Source: Pirellulaceae bacterium
Lineage (GTDB): Bacteria > Planctomycetota > Planctomycetia > Pirellulales > Thermoguttaceae
NCBI GenBank assembly: GCA_012744395.1
Contig: JAAYCB010000442.1
Span: 1-33,394, forward strand
Length of the DNA stretch: 33,394 nt
Reading direction: 5' to 3'
Of this stretch, positions 17,379 through 25,444 are shown piece by piece; position 1 is the first letter of the stretch, and every line of letters starts with the position of its first letter. Under the pieces are notes generated by a model that made no database searches, was not told the DNA's origin, and saw only the letters and a program-made list of their open reading frames with translations. The position numbers and the translations under genes are program-made.

Positions 17379-18368
17379 ATGCGGATTGGCGTGCTTTGCA
17401 GCGGCGGCGACGCTCCGGGCATGAATGCTTGCCTGCGCGCCGTCGTCCGGTCGGCCGTCTGCGCCGGCCACCAGGTCGTGGGTGTCTATCGCGGATACCA
17501 GGGGCTGTTGGATGAAGATTTCTTTGTCGGCGCCGATGGACAGGCAACGATGAACGCCCGCAGCGTCTCCGACCTTTCCAAGCTCGGAGGGACGATCCTG
17601 CGGAGCAGCCGCAGCGAGGCGTTCCGCGCGCCGCACGGACAGGCAAGGGCCGCCGCGATTCTGCGAAAACACGCCATCGACGCACTCATCCCGATCGGCG
17701 GAGACGGGACCTTCCGCGGGGCTGCGGACCTGATCAAGCATTGGAGCGGCCTGATCGTCGGCTGCCCCGGCACGATCGATAACGACCTGGTCGGCACGGA
17801 CTACACGATCGGGTTTGCCACTGCGGTGCAGACCGGAGTCGAGGCGCTCGACAAGCTCCGCGACACCGCCGAGAGCCACGAGCGGATGTTCCTCGTGGAG
17901 GTGATGGGCCGCCACAGCGGCTACATCGCCTTGTACACGGCGCTTGCCGGAGGGGCTGAAATCGCCTGTCTGCCCGAGACCCCGACCGACGTTGCCCAGA
18001 TCATTGGCCAATTGCACGCGTTGAAGGAGCGCGGCAAGAAGTCGATTATGATCGTGATTGCCGAGGGGGATGAGCATGGGGGGGCGGCGGTGCTCGAACG
18101 CGACCTGGTCGCCGCAGGCAGCCCGTTCTCGATGCGGGTGGTCACGCTCGGCCATCTCCAGCGGGGCGGTTCGCCCGCCCCGGCCGACAGAATCCTGGCA
18201 ACGACCCTCGGTGACTTCGCCGTCCGCAGCATTCTTCAAGGTCGCACGGGTGTGATGGCCGGCCAGATCGGCGGTCAATTGGTCTTGACGCCCTTTGAAG
18301 AGACATTCGGCAAACACAAGCCAGTCCCCGCGGGACTCGTCGCCCTGCTCGAGTCGATGGCCACTTGA
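17379..18368 (+). CDS. pfkA: ATP-dependent 6-phosphofructokinase
   Basis: The product is 329 aa, close to bacterial PfkA (about 320). It makes fructose 1,6-bisphosphate from fructose 6-phosphate in glycolysis. Visible motifs are GVLCSGGDAPGMNACLR (residues 4-20), IPIGGDGTFRGA (104-115), CPGTIDNDLVGTDYTIGF (129-146) with catalytic Asp134, MGRHSGYIAL (176-185) and GHLQRGGSPAPADR. Gly at position 110 in GGDGT, rather than Asp, points to ATP and not pyrophosphate as donor. GGAGGT lies 8 nt before the ATG, directly after the PfkB gene, so the pair is an operon. I cannot judge its allosteric behaviour. Confidence 0.93.
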   Translation: MRIGVLCSGGDAPGMNACLRAVVRSAVCAGHQVVGVYRGYQGLLDEDFFVGADGQATMNARSVSDLSKLGGTILRSSRSEAFRAPHGQARAAAILRKHAIDALIPIGGDGTFRGAADLIKHWSGLIVGCPGTIDNDLVGTDYTIGFATAVQTGVEALDKLRDTAESHERMFLVEVMGRHSGYIALYTALAGGAEIACLPETPTDVAQIIGQLHALKERGKKSIMIVIAEGDEHGGAAVLERDLVAAGSPFSMRVVTLGHLQRGGSPAPADRILATTLGDFAVRSILQGRTGVMAGQIGGQLVLTPFEETFGKHKPVPAGLVALLESMAT

Positions 18369-18380
18369 CGGCCTCCCCCC

Positions 18381-18396
18381 GCGGAGATCGCTCCGC
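18381..18396. terminator. Small hairpin between convergent pfkA and ADP-ribosylglycohydrolase genes
   Basis: Arms GCGGAG and CTCCGC pair over 6 bp around ATCG, 12 nt after the pfkA stop. No T run follows, so termination is only a possibility. Confidence 0.28.
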
Positions 18397-18489
18397 CTCT
18401 GGCGGCGCCGTCCAGTTCGCATCCCTCGAACACCCTGCCGCGTGGGCCGGCCACCGCGCTTCGCGCCGCCAAACGGCCGATCGCTCCCC

Positions 18490-19581
18490 TCAAGTCCACC
18501 AGCGCTGGCGCGCCTGCCGGATGAGCTCGAAGACCCGGCCATCGTCGCAATCCGTGGTTCGTCCGGTAAGGCCGTCGATCCAGCGCTGTGGCAGCGCTTT
18601 GCGGCCGTGGATTGCCCCGGCGGCGGCCCCCACGATGGCCGCGACCGTGTCGTTGTCGCGGGTGTCGTTGACCGCGCGGACGATCGCCTCTTGCGGATCG
18701 TGGCCGTGGCGCATGAGGATGTAGAGCACGCATGGAACGGTTTCCAGCAGAAACGCGCCGGAATACCAGTAGTCACAGGCCTCGACGGTCGGCTTGCCCG
18801 TGCGAAAGGCTTCGCGGACCTCTGAATCGACGAAACCGTGGATGGAACCCTCGAAATCGGGGTAGTTTGGGTTGCGGGCGAGATAGCGAGTGTCGCCCTC
18901 CAGGTCTCGGGCCACGCCGAGATAGCGGTCGAGCCACCAGAGCGGTTCGGGCGTCGATTCGGCCGCGAGCAAGTCCCAGAGAATCTGGACAAAGGCCAGG
19001 CATGCGGCGATGGACCCGGCGTCGTTGTGGGTCATCATCGCACAGAGGGCCGCATCGACCCACAGTCCGGCGTCCGCGCTGCGCAGATGCGGGACGATGA
19101 TCGGCGCAATCCGCATCAAGGCCCCATTGCCGGCGGACTTGGGACCGCACTCGTACCAGGGGATTCCCTGGGCGTGATTCCGCAGGAAGCCGCGGACCGT
19201 GCCCCCGAGTCCAAAAATCCGCCCGCTCGATGCGAACTTCCTGGCCACGTTTTCCCCGACGAAGCCTCCATCTTCCAGCATCTGGTCAAGCAGCCAGAAC
19301 GACAACTGCGTGTCGTCGGTTGGAAAGCCGATCGGCCTCTTGCAGTATTTGTTGGGCAGGTAGTCGCGGATTTCCCCATGCAGCGTGCGGCGTTCGGAGG
19401 GCGTCATGCCCTCCGAGGTCGCTCCCAGGGCATCGCCGATGGCAAGGCCGAGCAACATGCCCTCGACCTTGTCGAAATCCACCTTCGCGGAAAGAGACGC
19501 GGGCGGTTGATCGAAGAGGCTGGCTCGCTTGACGTTGATCTTGCTCTCGGCGAAGAGGCGATCGAGCAACTGTCGGTTCAT
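18490..19581 (-). CDS. ADP-ribosylglycohydrolase family protein
   Basis: The product is 363 aa and cytoplasmic. The family (ARH/DraG) removes ADP-ribose from proteins, nucleic acids or small molecules using two Mg2+ ions. GLAIGDALGATSEG is at residues 45-58, TDDTQLSFWL at 88-97 supplies metal ligands, THND at 184-187 and NDTRDNDTVAAIVGAAAGAI at 305-324 complete the metal site. GGAGG lies 8 nt before the ATG at 19581. The nuclease-like gene ends 20 nt upstream, so the two are probably co-transcribed. No ADP-ribosyltransferase is seen in the window, so the target is open. Confidence 0.9.
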   Translation of the reverse strand: MNRQLLDRLFAESKINVKRASLFDQPPASLSAKVDFDKVEGMLLGLAIGDALGATSEGMTPSERRTLHGEIRDYLPNKYCKRPIGFPTDDTQLSFWLLDQMLEDGGFVGENVARKFASSGRIFGLGGTVRGFLRNHAQGIPWYECGPKSAGNGALMRIAPIIVPHLRSADAGLWVDAALCAMMTHNDAGSIAACLAFVQILWDLLAAESTPEPLWWLDRYLGVARDLEGDTRYLARNPNYPDFEGSIHGFVDSEVREAFRTGKPTVEACDYWYSGAFLLETVPCVLYILMRHGHDPQEAIVRAVNDTRDNDTVAAIVGAAAGAIHGRKALPQRWIDGLTGRTTDCDDGRVFELIRQARQRWWT

Positions 19582-19601
19582 GGCGAATCCTCCCCGGCGC
19601 G

Positions 19602-20483
19602 TCATCCTCCGCACCGCTTGCACGGCCTTCCCTCGTTCTCTCCGCAGGGGCGGCCTCGGCTTTTCCTGTAGTAGCGGCAGGTGCTGTTGTGCCGCACTCC
19701 ACTGCTCTCGGTCAGCCAGCATGGGCCGCCGAGGGCGTCCGGCGGTTCCGCCGGCGCGTTGGCTTTCTGGGCCGTCTCGGCCTCGAACATGCGCGAATAG
19801 TCTTCCGACCGCTGCTTGCGCGCCGGCGGGGCAGCCACGGCCGGCTTGACCGCAGATACGGTACGGGGACGCCCCGCGGCCTGTTCGCGCCAAGTCCAGG
19901 GTGCGATCGGGTTCTTTTCCGCCCAGAGACCGCGCGCGGCGGTTCGCGCGTCTTGCTGGGCCGCGGCCAACACACTGGACGGGTGCGCCCGCTCGTCGTG
20001 CCAGGCGATTCCTTCCCGGACGAGGGCCGTGTTGACACACCCTTCGTAATAGACGATCCCGAGAATCGCACGATTCGCCGCGACCCCAACAACGAGGACG
20101 TCAACCTCCTTCTGGAACAGCCGCAGCGACAAGACCTGCGCGGCGGCATTGCCAAACGGCTGCCCCTTCTCCGGTGCGTCGATGCCCGCCAGTCTGACCA
20201 CGCGCGTGACCGTGCCCGCGGCAAGATGAAGCGTGTCGCCGTCGACAATCGCTGCCACGCGGCCCCGGACCACCTGCCGGACGGGCTCGACCGGCACCTC
20301 CTTGGCCAGCTGACGATTGGGAGTCTGAGCTGCAATGTTCTGCGCCGTCGCCAGGAGAAGGGCACAGACCCCTGCGAGCCGCGCCCCGTCTGCAACGACT
20401 CCGCCCGGCGCGCCGAACGCCAACCGGGCGTTCCGGCTACGCCGCGCCCGAGACCGGTAGAAAAATGCGATGTTCCGATTCAT
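19602..20483 (-). CDS. Exported staphylococcal nuclease-like (thermonuclease) protein with Cys/His C-terminal tail
   Basis: The product is 293 aa. After an Arg-rich head, residues 31-53 form a hydrophobic signal or anchor ending AAQ. The SNase-fold spans about 70-200: GRVAAIVDGDTLHL (74-87) holds the Ca2+-ligand Asp, R97 and E105 in VRLAGIDAPEKG match catalytic Arg35 and Glu43, and R138 in AANRAILG may match Arg87. A Pro/Ala linker (200-255) leads to a tail with RHNSTCRYY, CGENEG and CKRCGG, a possible metal-binding motif also seen fused to other SNase domains. The ATG at 20483 lies downstream of a candidate promoter. A TTG at 20546 could extend it but would precede the predicted transcript start. 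It acts outside the cytoplasm if the leader is real. Confidence 0.83.
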   Translation of the reverse strand: MNRNIAFFYRSRARRSRNARLAFGAPGGVVADGARLAGVCALLLATAQNIAAQTPNRQLAKEVPVEPVRQVVRGRVAAIVDGDTLHLAAGTVTRVVRLAGIDAPEKGQPFGNAAAQVLSLRLFQKEVDVLVVGVAANRAILGIVYYEGCVNTALVREGIAWHDERAHPSSVLAAAQQDARTAARGLWAEKNPIAPWTWREQAAGRPRTVSAVKPAVAAPPARKQRSEDYSRMFEAETAQKANAPAEPPDALGGPCWLTESSGVRHNSTCRYYRKSRGRPCGENEGRPCKRCGG

Positions 20484-20535
20484 TGGCGGACACCATCCGG
20501 CAAATGGAACAATGTTCTGGAAGGCCGTTGCCAGG

Positions 20536-20564
20536 ATGTTAAACAAGTTTTCATGGCGCTACAA
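20536..20564 (-). promoter_or_regulatory. Weak candidate promoter for the nuclease/ADP-ribosylglycohydrolase pair
   Basis: On the minus strand TTGTAG (20564-20559) is followed after 17 nt by TAACAT (20541-20536), matching consensus at 3 of 6 and 4 of 6 positions. The leader would be about 46 nt. The surrounding 20460-20600 is distinctly A/T-richer than its neighbours. Confidence 0.33.
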
Positions 20565-20633
20565 GCAGGTAACTATTTTTTTAAGGGTGAAAATGCGGCC
20601 ATATTGCAGCGCCTGCTTCCAGCCATGGGCGTA

Positions 20634-20932
20634 GATCGCAGACCATCGGGGCCACTCTGCGGGCCTGGAGACCCGAACTACGGGCGTATTGGCGGGCCTG
20701 GAGACCCGCACTACGGGGCGTAGAGTGGTGCCGAGCGGACCCGCCCGCAGGGGCCTGAATCGCCGCAACCCGCGTCGGCCGCCGGAGGACTCCACACGGC
20801 CAACACGGCAGCGCCGCCCCACCGATCGCAGACCATCGGGGCAACTCTGCGGGCCTGGAGACCCGCGCTACGGGGTCTACTGGCGGGCCTGGAGACCCGC
20901 GCTACGGGGTGTCGGGTGGTGCAGAGCGGACC
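20634..20932 (+). repeat. Dispersed intergenic repeat, tandem pair (copies A and B, period 191 bp)
   Basis: Each copy opens with ATCGCAGACCATCGGGGC and contains two near-palindromic 26-bp units (GCGGG, CTGGAGA core, CCCGC, then CTACGGG). The units are at 20659-20684, 20692-20717, 20849-20874 and 20883-20908. A 109-bp linker (20720-20828) joins the copies, and its first part recurs after copy B (to about 20932). The same linker and one unit recur inverted at 27570-27724. The block fills most of the 451-nt gap (20484-20934) between the 3' end of the Pat-like gene and the 5' side of the nuclease gene. No transposase is present. Confidence 0.85.
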
Positions 20933-20934
20933 GG

Positions 20935-23622
20935 TCAGACGAGGTCTTTCGAGACGATCACCACGTCTTCTTCCTGGCCCTCGTTCAAATCGAAACCGCG
21001 GTTGCGAAACGTGGCGATCATCCGGGCATTGTCCTTGGACGTCTCGGCCACGACCCGCTTGACGCCCCAGCGTCTGGCAACCTCTTCGCAATAATCCGTT
21101 ACCAGGCCGCCCAGCCCGTGCCCATGCCAGCGATCGACGACGATCACGGCATACTCAGCCGTATGGTGGTTCATGTCGGCCACCAGGCGGCCGACGGAGA
21201 TCAGCTTCCGCTCGCCGTCCTCTTCGACCTCCGCGACAATGCCGATCTCGCGGTCGTAGTCGACAAAACAGTATCGCGCGGCCATCTCATGGGTTGTCTC
21301 TTTGAAGAGATAGCTGAACCGGAACCAGATCGACTGCGTCGAGCAGCTCGCCAACAGGTCGTGCCACATCGGCTCGTCCTCCGGCTTGATCGGCCGGAGA
21401 ATCACCGCCGTGCCGTCGCGGAGCGTCCTGCTGGTGACAAATTCCTCCGGGTAGGGCCGGATGGCCAGGTGGGCGTAGGGCCTGACGGCGTGGACGACGG
21501 CGTTGCGGTCGATGACCACGCGGGCATCCAGCGCGACCACGTCTTCGGGCGTGACCAGAAGCGGGTTGACGTCAAGCTCCTGGATTTGGGGATAGTCGGC
21601 GACCAGGTAGGAAAACCGCATGATCACCTCGATCAACCGGTCGATGGCGGCCCCCGGCTTGCCGCGATAGCCTTGCAGGAGCGGCCACGACTTGAGCGAT
21701 TCGAGCATCCGGCGGGTGAGCGACTCGTTCAGCGGCGGCAGGGCCAGGGCGCGGTCGCGGAACACCTCGGCCGCCACGCCCCCCATGCCGACCATGATCA
21801 CCGAGCCGAAGATCGGATCGCGCTTCGTGCCCAGGATCAGCTCGAAGCTGTTGGGGTAGCTGACCATTTTCTGCACCGTGACGCCGATGATCTCCGCGTC
21901 GGGGCGTTTTTCCGCCGCCTCGGCGACCATCTTGGCGAAGGTCGCGCGGACCGCCTGCTCGTTGCTGATGTTCAATCGCACGCCGCCCACGTCCGTCTTG
22001 TGGGTGATCTGGGGCGAATGGATTTTCAGGACCACCGGGTAGCCCTCGCTGTTGGCGACCTCGACCGCCTCGTCGGCGTTCCGCGCCAAGTAGGGCTTGG
22101 TGACGGAGATTTCGTAGGCTTCGAGAAACGACTTGGAGACGTTCTCCGAGAGGATCTCGTTTCCCTCGGTAAGGATCGTGTTGAACACGTTCCGCAGCCG
22201 CTTGCGATCGAGCGTGAAGGCGACCGGCAGATCGCGGGGCGTTTCATGGAGCACTTCCAGATTGCGGGCGTAGGAGACGAGGTGCATGAACGCGCGGATC
22301 GCTTTTTCGGGCGCCGTGTACGAGGGGATTCCCGCCTCGTTGAGCCGTTGCAGCCCCTCGCTGACCATCCGGCCGCCCATCCAGGCCGCCAGAATCGGTT
22401 TGTGGGCCTTGGCCGCGACATTGCCGACCGCCCGGGCCGTGGCCGCCGGGTCGGTCATCGCCTGCGGCGTGAGAATCACCAGCACGGCGTCGACCCCGTC
22501 GTCCTTGATGACGATCTCCAGGGCCTGGGCAAATCGATCGGCCGGCGCGTCGCCGAGCACGTCGACCGGGTTGCCGTGCGACCAGAAGGGCGGCAGGCAC
22601 TCGTTGAGCTTGTTGATCGTCTCTTCCGAGATCGTGGCCAGCTTGCCGTCGAGGGCGATCAAGGCGTCGGTGGTCATCACGCCCGGCCCGCCGGCATTGG
22701 TGATGATCGCCAGGCGGTCGCCCTTGGGCGGCTGCTGCCTGGCGAGAAGCTCGGCGCAGTCGAACATGTCGTCGACTTCGAAGATCCGCACGATTCCGGC
22801 GCGCTGAAACGCGGCTTCGTAAACGGCGTCGACGCCGGCCATCGCCCCGGTATGCGAGGCGGCCGCCTGGGCCGATTCCATGAAGCGGCCCGCCTTGTAG
22901 GCAATGATCGGCTTCGTCCGCGCGAATGCCCGCGTTGCCGACATGAACTCGCGGGCATGCGCCAGCGACTCGATGTAGAGGATGATCGAACGGGTCTCCG
23001 TGGCCGAACCGAAGTAGTCGATCAGATCGGCCATGCTCACGTCGAGCATGTTGCCCACGGAGACGAAGTAGGAGAAACCGATCCCTTCATCGATCGCCCA
23101 ATCAAGCACCGAGGTGCAGAGCGCGCCCGACTGCGAAATGAAAGCGATATGCCCTTTCTGCGGCGTTGAGGCGGCAAAGCTCGCGTTCAAGGAGATGCCC
23201 GGCACAATGATCCCCAGGCAATTCGGCCCCAGGATCCGCATGCCGTCGAATCTCGCCTTTTCGGCCAGCACCTGTTCCTCCAACTTGCGCCCCTCGGTTC
23301 CGATCTCGCGGAAACCGGCCGAAATGATCACGATTCCCCGCGTGCCCGCCTCGCCGAGAGCCCCCACCAGGCCGGGAACCGTCGGCGACGGCGTGCAGAT
23401 CACCGCCAGGTCCGGCGGGTGGGGCAGACTGGCGATGTCCTGGTAGGCCTGGATGCCCTGCACCGATTCGCGCTTCGGATTGACCGGATAGACCACGCCG
23501 CGGAAACCGGAACCGATCAGGTTGCGGAGTACGGTGTAGCCGACGCTCGTCGGGGTGTCGCTGGCCCCGATCACGGCGACGCGGTGGGGATCGAAGATTT
23601 TATGAAGATTCTGGATGCTCAC
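20935..23622 (-). CDS. Acyl-CoA synthetase (NDP-forming) fused to GNAT acetyltransferase (Pat/PatZ-type)
   Basis: The product is 895 aa, like PatZ of E. coli (886). The order is a CoA-binding Rossmann domain (1-135, VAVIGASDTPTSVG), succinyl-CoA ligase-like domains (150-460), an ATP-grasp domain (about 480-715, KTDVGGVRLN) and a C-terminal GNAT domain (about 725-895, VDRWHGHGLGGLV and ETSKDNARMI). Pat proteins acetylate lysines, for example of acetyl-CoA synthetase, using acetyl-CoA. Here the phospho-acceptor His of active ADP-forming synthetases is kept (H257 in AASHTGAMAG), whereas PatZ-type proteins lack it as far as I recall. The start is GTG at 23622 with AGGAG 8 nt upstream, 140 nt after a strong promoter. 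It is a single-gene transcript, cytoplasmic. Confidence 0.9.
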   Translation of the reverse strand: MSIQNLHKIFDPHRVAVIGASDTPTSVGYTVLRNLIGSGFRGVVYPVNPKRESVQGIQAYQDIASLPHPPDLAVICTPSPTVPGLVGALGEAGTRGIVIISAGFREIGTEGRKLEEQVLAEKARFDGMRILGPNCLGIIVPGISLNASFAASTPQKGHIAFISQSGALCTSVLDWAIDEGIGFSYFVSVGNMLDVSMADLIDYFGSATETRSIILYIESLAHAREFMSATRAFARTKPIIAYKAGRFMESAQAAASHTGAMAGVDAVYEAAFQRAGIVRIFEVDDMFDCAELLARQQPPKGDRLAIITNAGGPGVMTTDALIALDGKLATISEETINKLNECLPPFWSHGNPVDVLGDAPADRFAQALEIVIKDDGVDAVLVILTPQAMTDPAATARAVGNVAAKAHKPILAAWMGGRMVSEGLQRLNEAGIPSYTAPEKAIRAFMHLVSYARNLEVLHETPRDLPVAFTLDRKRLRNVFNTILTEGNEILSENVSKSFLEAYEISVTKPYLARNADEAVEVANSEGYPVVLKIHSPQITHKTDVGGVRLNISNEQAVRATFAKMVAEAAEKRPDAEIIGVTVQKMVSYPNSFELILGTKRDPIFGSVIMVGMGGVAAEVFRDRALALPPLNESLTRRMLESLKSWPLLQGYRGKPGAAIDRLIEVIMRFSYLVADYPQIQELDVNPLLVTPEDVVALDARVVIDRNAVVHAVRPYAHLAIRPYPEEFVTSRTLRDGTAVILRPIKPEDEPMWHDLLASCSTQSIWFRFSYLFKETTHEMAARYCFVDYDREIGIVAEVEEDGERKLISVGRLVADMNHHTAEYAVIVVDRWHGHGLGGLVTDYCEEVARRWGVKRVVAETSKDNARMIATFRNRGFDLNEGQEEDVVIVSKDLV

Positions 23623-23769
23623 GGCCTGCTCCTGTCAACCAATCACTGCCCGAGTCGGTGCACGGCTGACCCACTTGCCGACAAAGATGCGAGAAATGGC
23701 CCTGCTCAGTAGTTGTCGGCGCAATTTGCGGAAGCGCTAAGGTTTATGTTGTTATGTAGGATGGCGGAA

Positions 23770-23797
23770 ATTATACGCGGCACGACGCCGGTGACAA
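23770..23797 (-). promoter_or_regulatory. Strong sigma70-type promoter for the Pat-like gene
   Basis: On the minus strand TTGTCA (23797-23792) is followed after 16 nt by a perfect TATAAT (23775-23770). Transcription would start near 23763, leaving a 140-nt leader long enough for post-transcriptional control. Confidence 0.65.
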
Positions 23798-23995
23798 TCG
23801 CGCATTTTAGGCAGATTGCGCGCTCTGCGACAACTATCCGGCACAGCCTACCACATCCCCTTGCGAGTGGATAGAGCCCCCCTGGCAATCCGCATTTGCG
23901 GTCGTCGTGCGGAGCGAGCCAATCGGAAGCGGGTTCTGGCGACGAGGCGCAGCCGCGTGCTGGTGGCCCGGCGGTTGTCTCAGGGTCAGTGCGAG

Positions 23996-24015
23996 CGCTT
24001 TCCTGATCGAAAGCG
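23996..24015 (-). terminator. Hairpin after rmlD
   Basis: Arms CGCTTTC and GAAAGCG pair perfectly over 7 bp around 6 nt, 17 nt after the rmlD stop. There is no T run, so it may end or stabilise the rml transcript. Confidence 0.35.
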
Positions 24016-24032
24016 GTTCGGGCCTGGCTTGC

Positions 24033-24923
24033 TCAGACGTGATCGTCCGCTTGGACCCGCCCGCCGGGTGCGAGGTAGGCGGCCAAGGCCGTCCGCCAGT
24101 CCGGCATGGGAAACCGCCCCGGCGTCTGATCATATTTCCGCGTGGCCAACACGCTGAATCTGGGCCGCGCCGCCGCACTTGGATAATCGCCGCAGAGGAC
24201 CGGCGCCACCACGGCCTGCCTGCCGGCCAATCGCAGGATTTCGACGGCCATCTCGTGCCAGGTGGCGGCACCCGCATTGACGACATGATAAGTGCCGGTC
24301 GCCCCGGCGCGGAGGAGCGACTCGATCGCCCTGGCGAGGTCGCACGTGTAGGTAGGCGATGCGAACCGGTCCGAGACGACCCGGATCGGCTTGCCGCCCT
24401 CGGCCAGCCGGAGAATCGTCTCCACGAAGCTGCCCCGCGAGGCAGGACCGGCGGGGCCGAACAGCCCGGCTGTCCGCACGATCAGGTGGTTTGACAATTC
24501 GGCGGCAACCCGTTCGGCTTCGAGCTTCGACCGGCCGTACGTGCTGAGCGGATTGGGCTCGTCGCTCTCCAGATAGGCCGATCTCTTGCGGCCGTCGAAC
24601 ACGTAGTCGGTGCTGATCTGCACCAGGGCCGCGCCGGCCTGGCGGCACGCTTCCACGAGGCGTTCGACGCCCCGGAGATTCACCTCCCAGCAGAGGTCCG
24701 GCTCGCTCTCCGCCCGGTCCACGTGGGTGTAGGCCGCCGTGTTGATCACCAGCCGGGGGCGGCACCGGGAGACAACCCGACGCACCGACTCGCGATCCGT
24801 GAGATCCAACTCGGGCAGGTCCGCGGCGGTCGCCCGGGCGCCGAAAAGGCGGCGGATTTCGCTCCCCAAACGGCCCCCCGAGCCGGTAACGAGGATGCGA
24901 TCGCTGATCCACGGTGCGGTCAT
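24033..24923 (-). CDS. rfbD: dTDP-4-dehydrorhamnose reductase
   Basis: The product is 296 aa, the normal RmlD length. It reduces dTDP-4-dehydro-L-rhamnose to dTDP-L-rhamnose with NAD(P)H, the last step of the pathway. VTGSGGRLGSEI (residues 12-23) is the dinucleotide-binding turn, STDYVFDG (104-111) and the short-chain-dehydrogenase pair Tyr129/Lys133 in YGRSK form the active site. The start ATG overlaps the stop of the epimerase gene by 4 nt, so translation is coupled. It is the last gene of the operon rmlB-A-C-D. Confidence 0.93.
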   Translation of the reverse strand: MTAPWISDRILVTGSGGRLGSEIRRLFGARATAADLPELDLTDRESVRRVVSRCRPRLVINTAAYTHVDRAESEPDLCWEVNLRGVERLVEACRQAGAALVQISTDYVFDGRKRSAYLESDEPNPLSTYGRSKLEAERVAAELSNHLIVRTAGLFGPAGPASRGSFVETILRLAEGGKPIRVVSDRFASPTYTCDLARAIESLLRAGATGTYHVVNAGAATWHEMAVEILRLAGRQAVVAPVLCGDYPSAAARPRFSVLATRKYDQTPGRFPMPDWRTALAAYLAPGGRVQADDHV

Positions 24924-25444
24924 CTGGAGTCTGGGCGGTTGTTGAAGTCCAGCCGAAATGGGCTGTCTGCTCGTTCTTCGTGGCGGATTTCGTCGACCGG
25001 CTCGCTTCGCCCGCAGCCGGCATACAACCGGTTGGGAGCATTGACCACCAGTGCCGGCTCATCACCCGTGTTGCGGTATCCATGCACGACCCCCGGCGGA
25101 ATCGCCACAAGCATCGGGTTGGAGCGGCCAATCCTCAGCGTCGTGCGATTCCCTCGGGTCGGGGAAGCGGCGCGCGTGTCCCAGGCGGTCAGCTCCAAGT
25201 CGCCAGGGCCAAAACAGGCGAACAGATCGGTCTGATCGCGATGCTCATGCGGCCCGCGAGACGCCCCGGGAAGCGTCTGGCTGATGTACGCCATGACCGG
25301 CGCCAGCGCCGGCGGCAGTTCGTCGCAGCGAAACAACTCGATCAGCCAGCCGCGGGCGTCTTCGTGCCTGGTTAGTGGGCGGGTAATCAAACCTTCGATC
25401 GGGCCTTCGTGAAAAACCATTACTCGTTCCCAGTCTGAGGTCAC
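24920..25444 (-). CDS. rfbC: dTDP-4-dehydrorhamnose 3,5-epimerase family protein (cupin)
   Basis: The product is 174 aa, in the RmlC range. It should invert C3 and C5 of dTDP-4-dehydro-6-deoxyglucose. The family features [11 protein letters not shown] near residue 29 and [18 protein letters not shown] near residue 112 are clear. The usual GLHYQ-type motif with catalytic His is replaced by [12 protein letters not shown], so it is a divergent member. Position in the operon between rmlA and rmlD supports the role. The GTG at 25444 overlaps the rmlA stop by 4 nt; an ATG at 25420, which gives a start more like other RmlC proteins, is the alternative. Confidence 0.85.
   Translation of the reverse strand: MTSDWERVMVFHEGPIEGLITRPLTRHEDARGWLIELFRCDELPPALAPVMAYISQTLPGASRGPHEHRDQTDLFACFGPGDLELTAWDTRAASPTRGNRTTLRIGRSNPMLVAIPPGVVHGYRNTGDEPALVVNAPNRLYAGCGRSEPVDEIRHEERADSPFRLDFNNRPDSR

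Larger units (their letters stand above)
23623..24032. other. Intergenic region upstream of the Pat-like gene
   Basis: This 410-nt gap holds the promoter at 23770-23797, a leader of about 140 nt (23623-23763) that is A/T-richer than average, and the hairpin at 23996-24015 after rmlD. A 60-codon minus-strand frame at 23706-23888 spans the promoter itself and is not credible as a gene. Confidence 0.6.

Noticed and set aside
16147..17685. Upstream extension of the release-factor-like frame to 684 codons
   Set aside because: The extension is antisense to the PfkB and pfkA genes; the conserved protein begins at about 16146.
20581..20844. Small peptide encoded in the dispersed repeat, similar to one in copy C
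   Set aside because: Differences between copies fall about 12/6/11 over the three codon positions, with no third-position excess, so coding is not supported.
20659..20908. Four 26-bp units considered as a CRISPR array
   Set aside because: Gaps between units are 7, 131 and 8 nt, the units are near-palindromic and vary, and there are no cas genes.
20689..23169. Plus-strand open frame of 826 codons
   Set aside because: Antisense to the Pat-like gene and starting inside a repeat.
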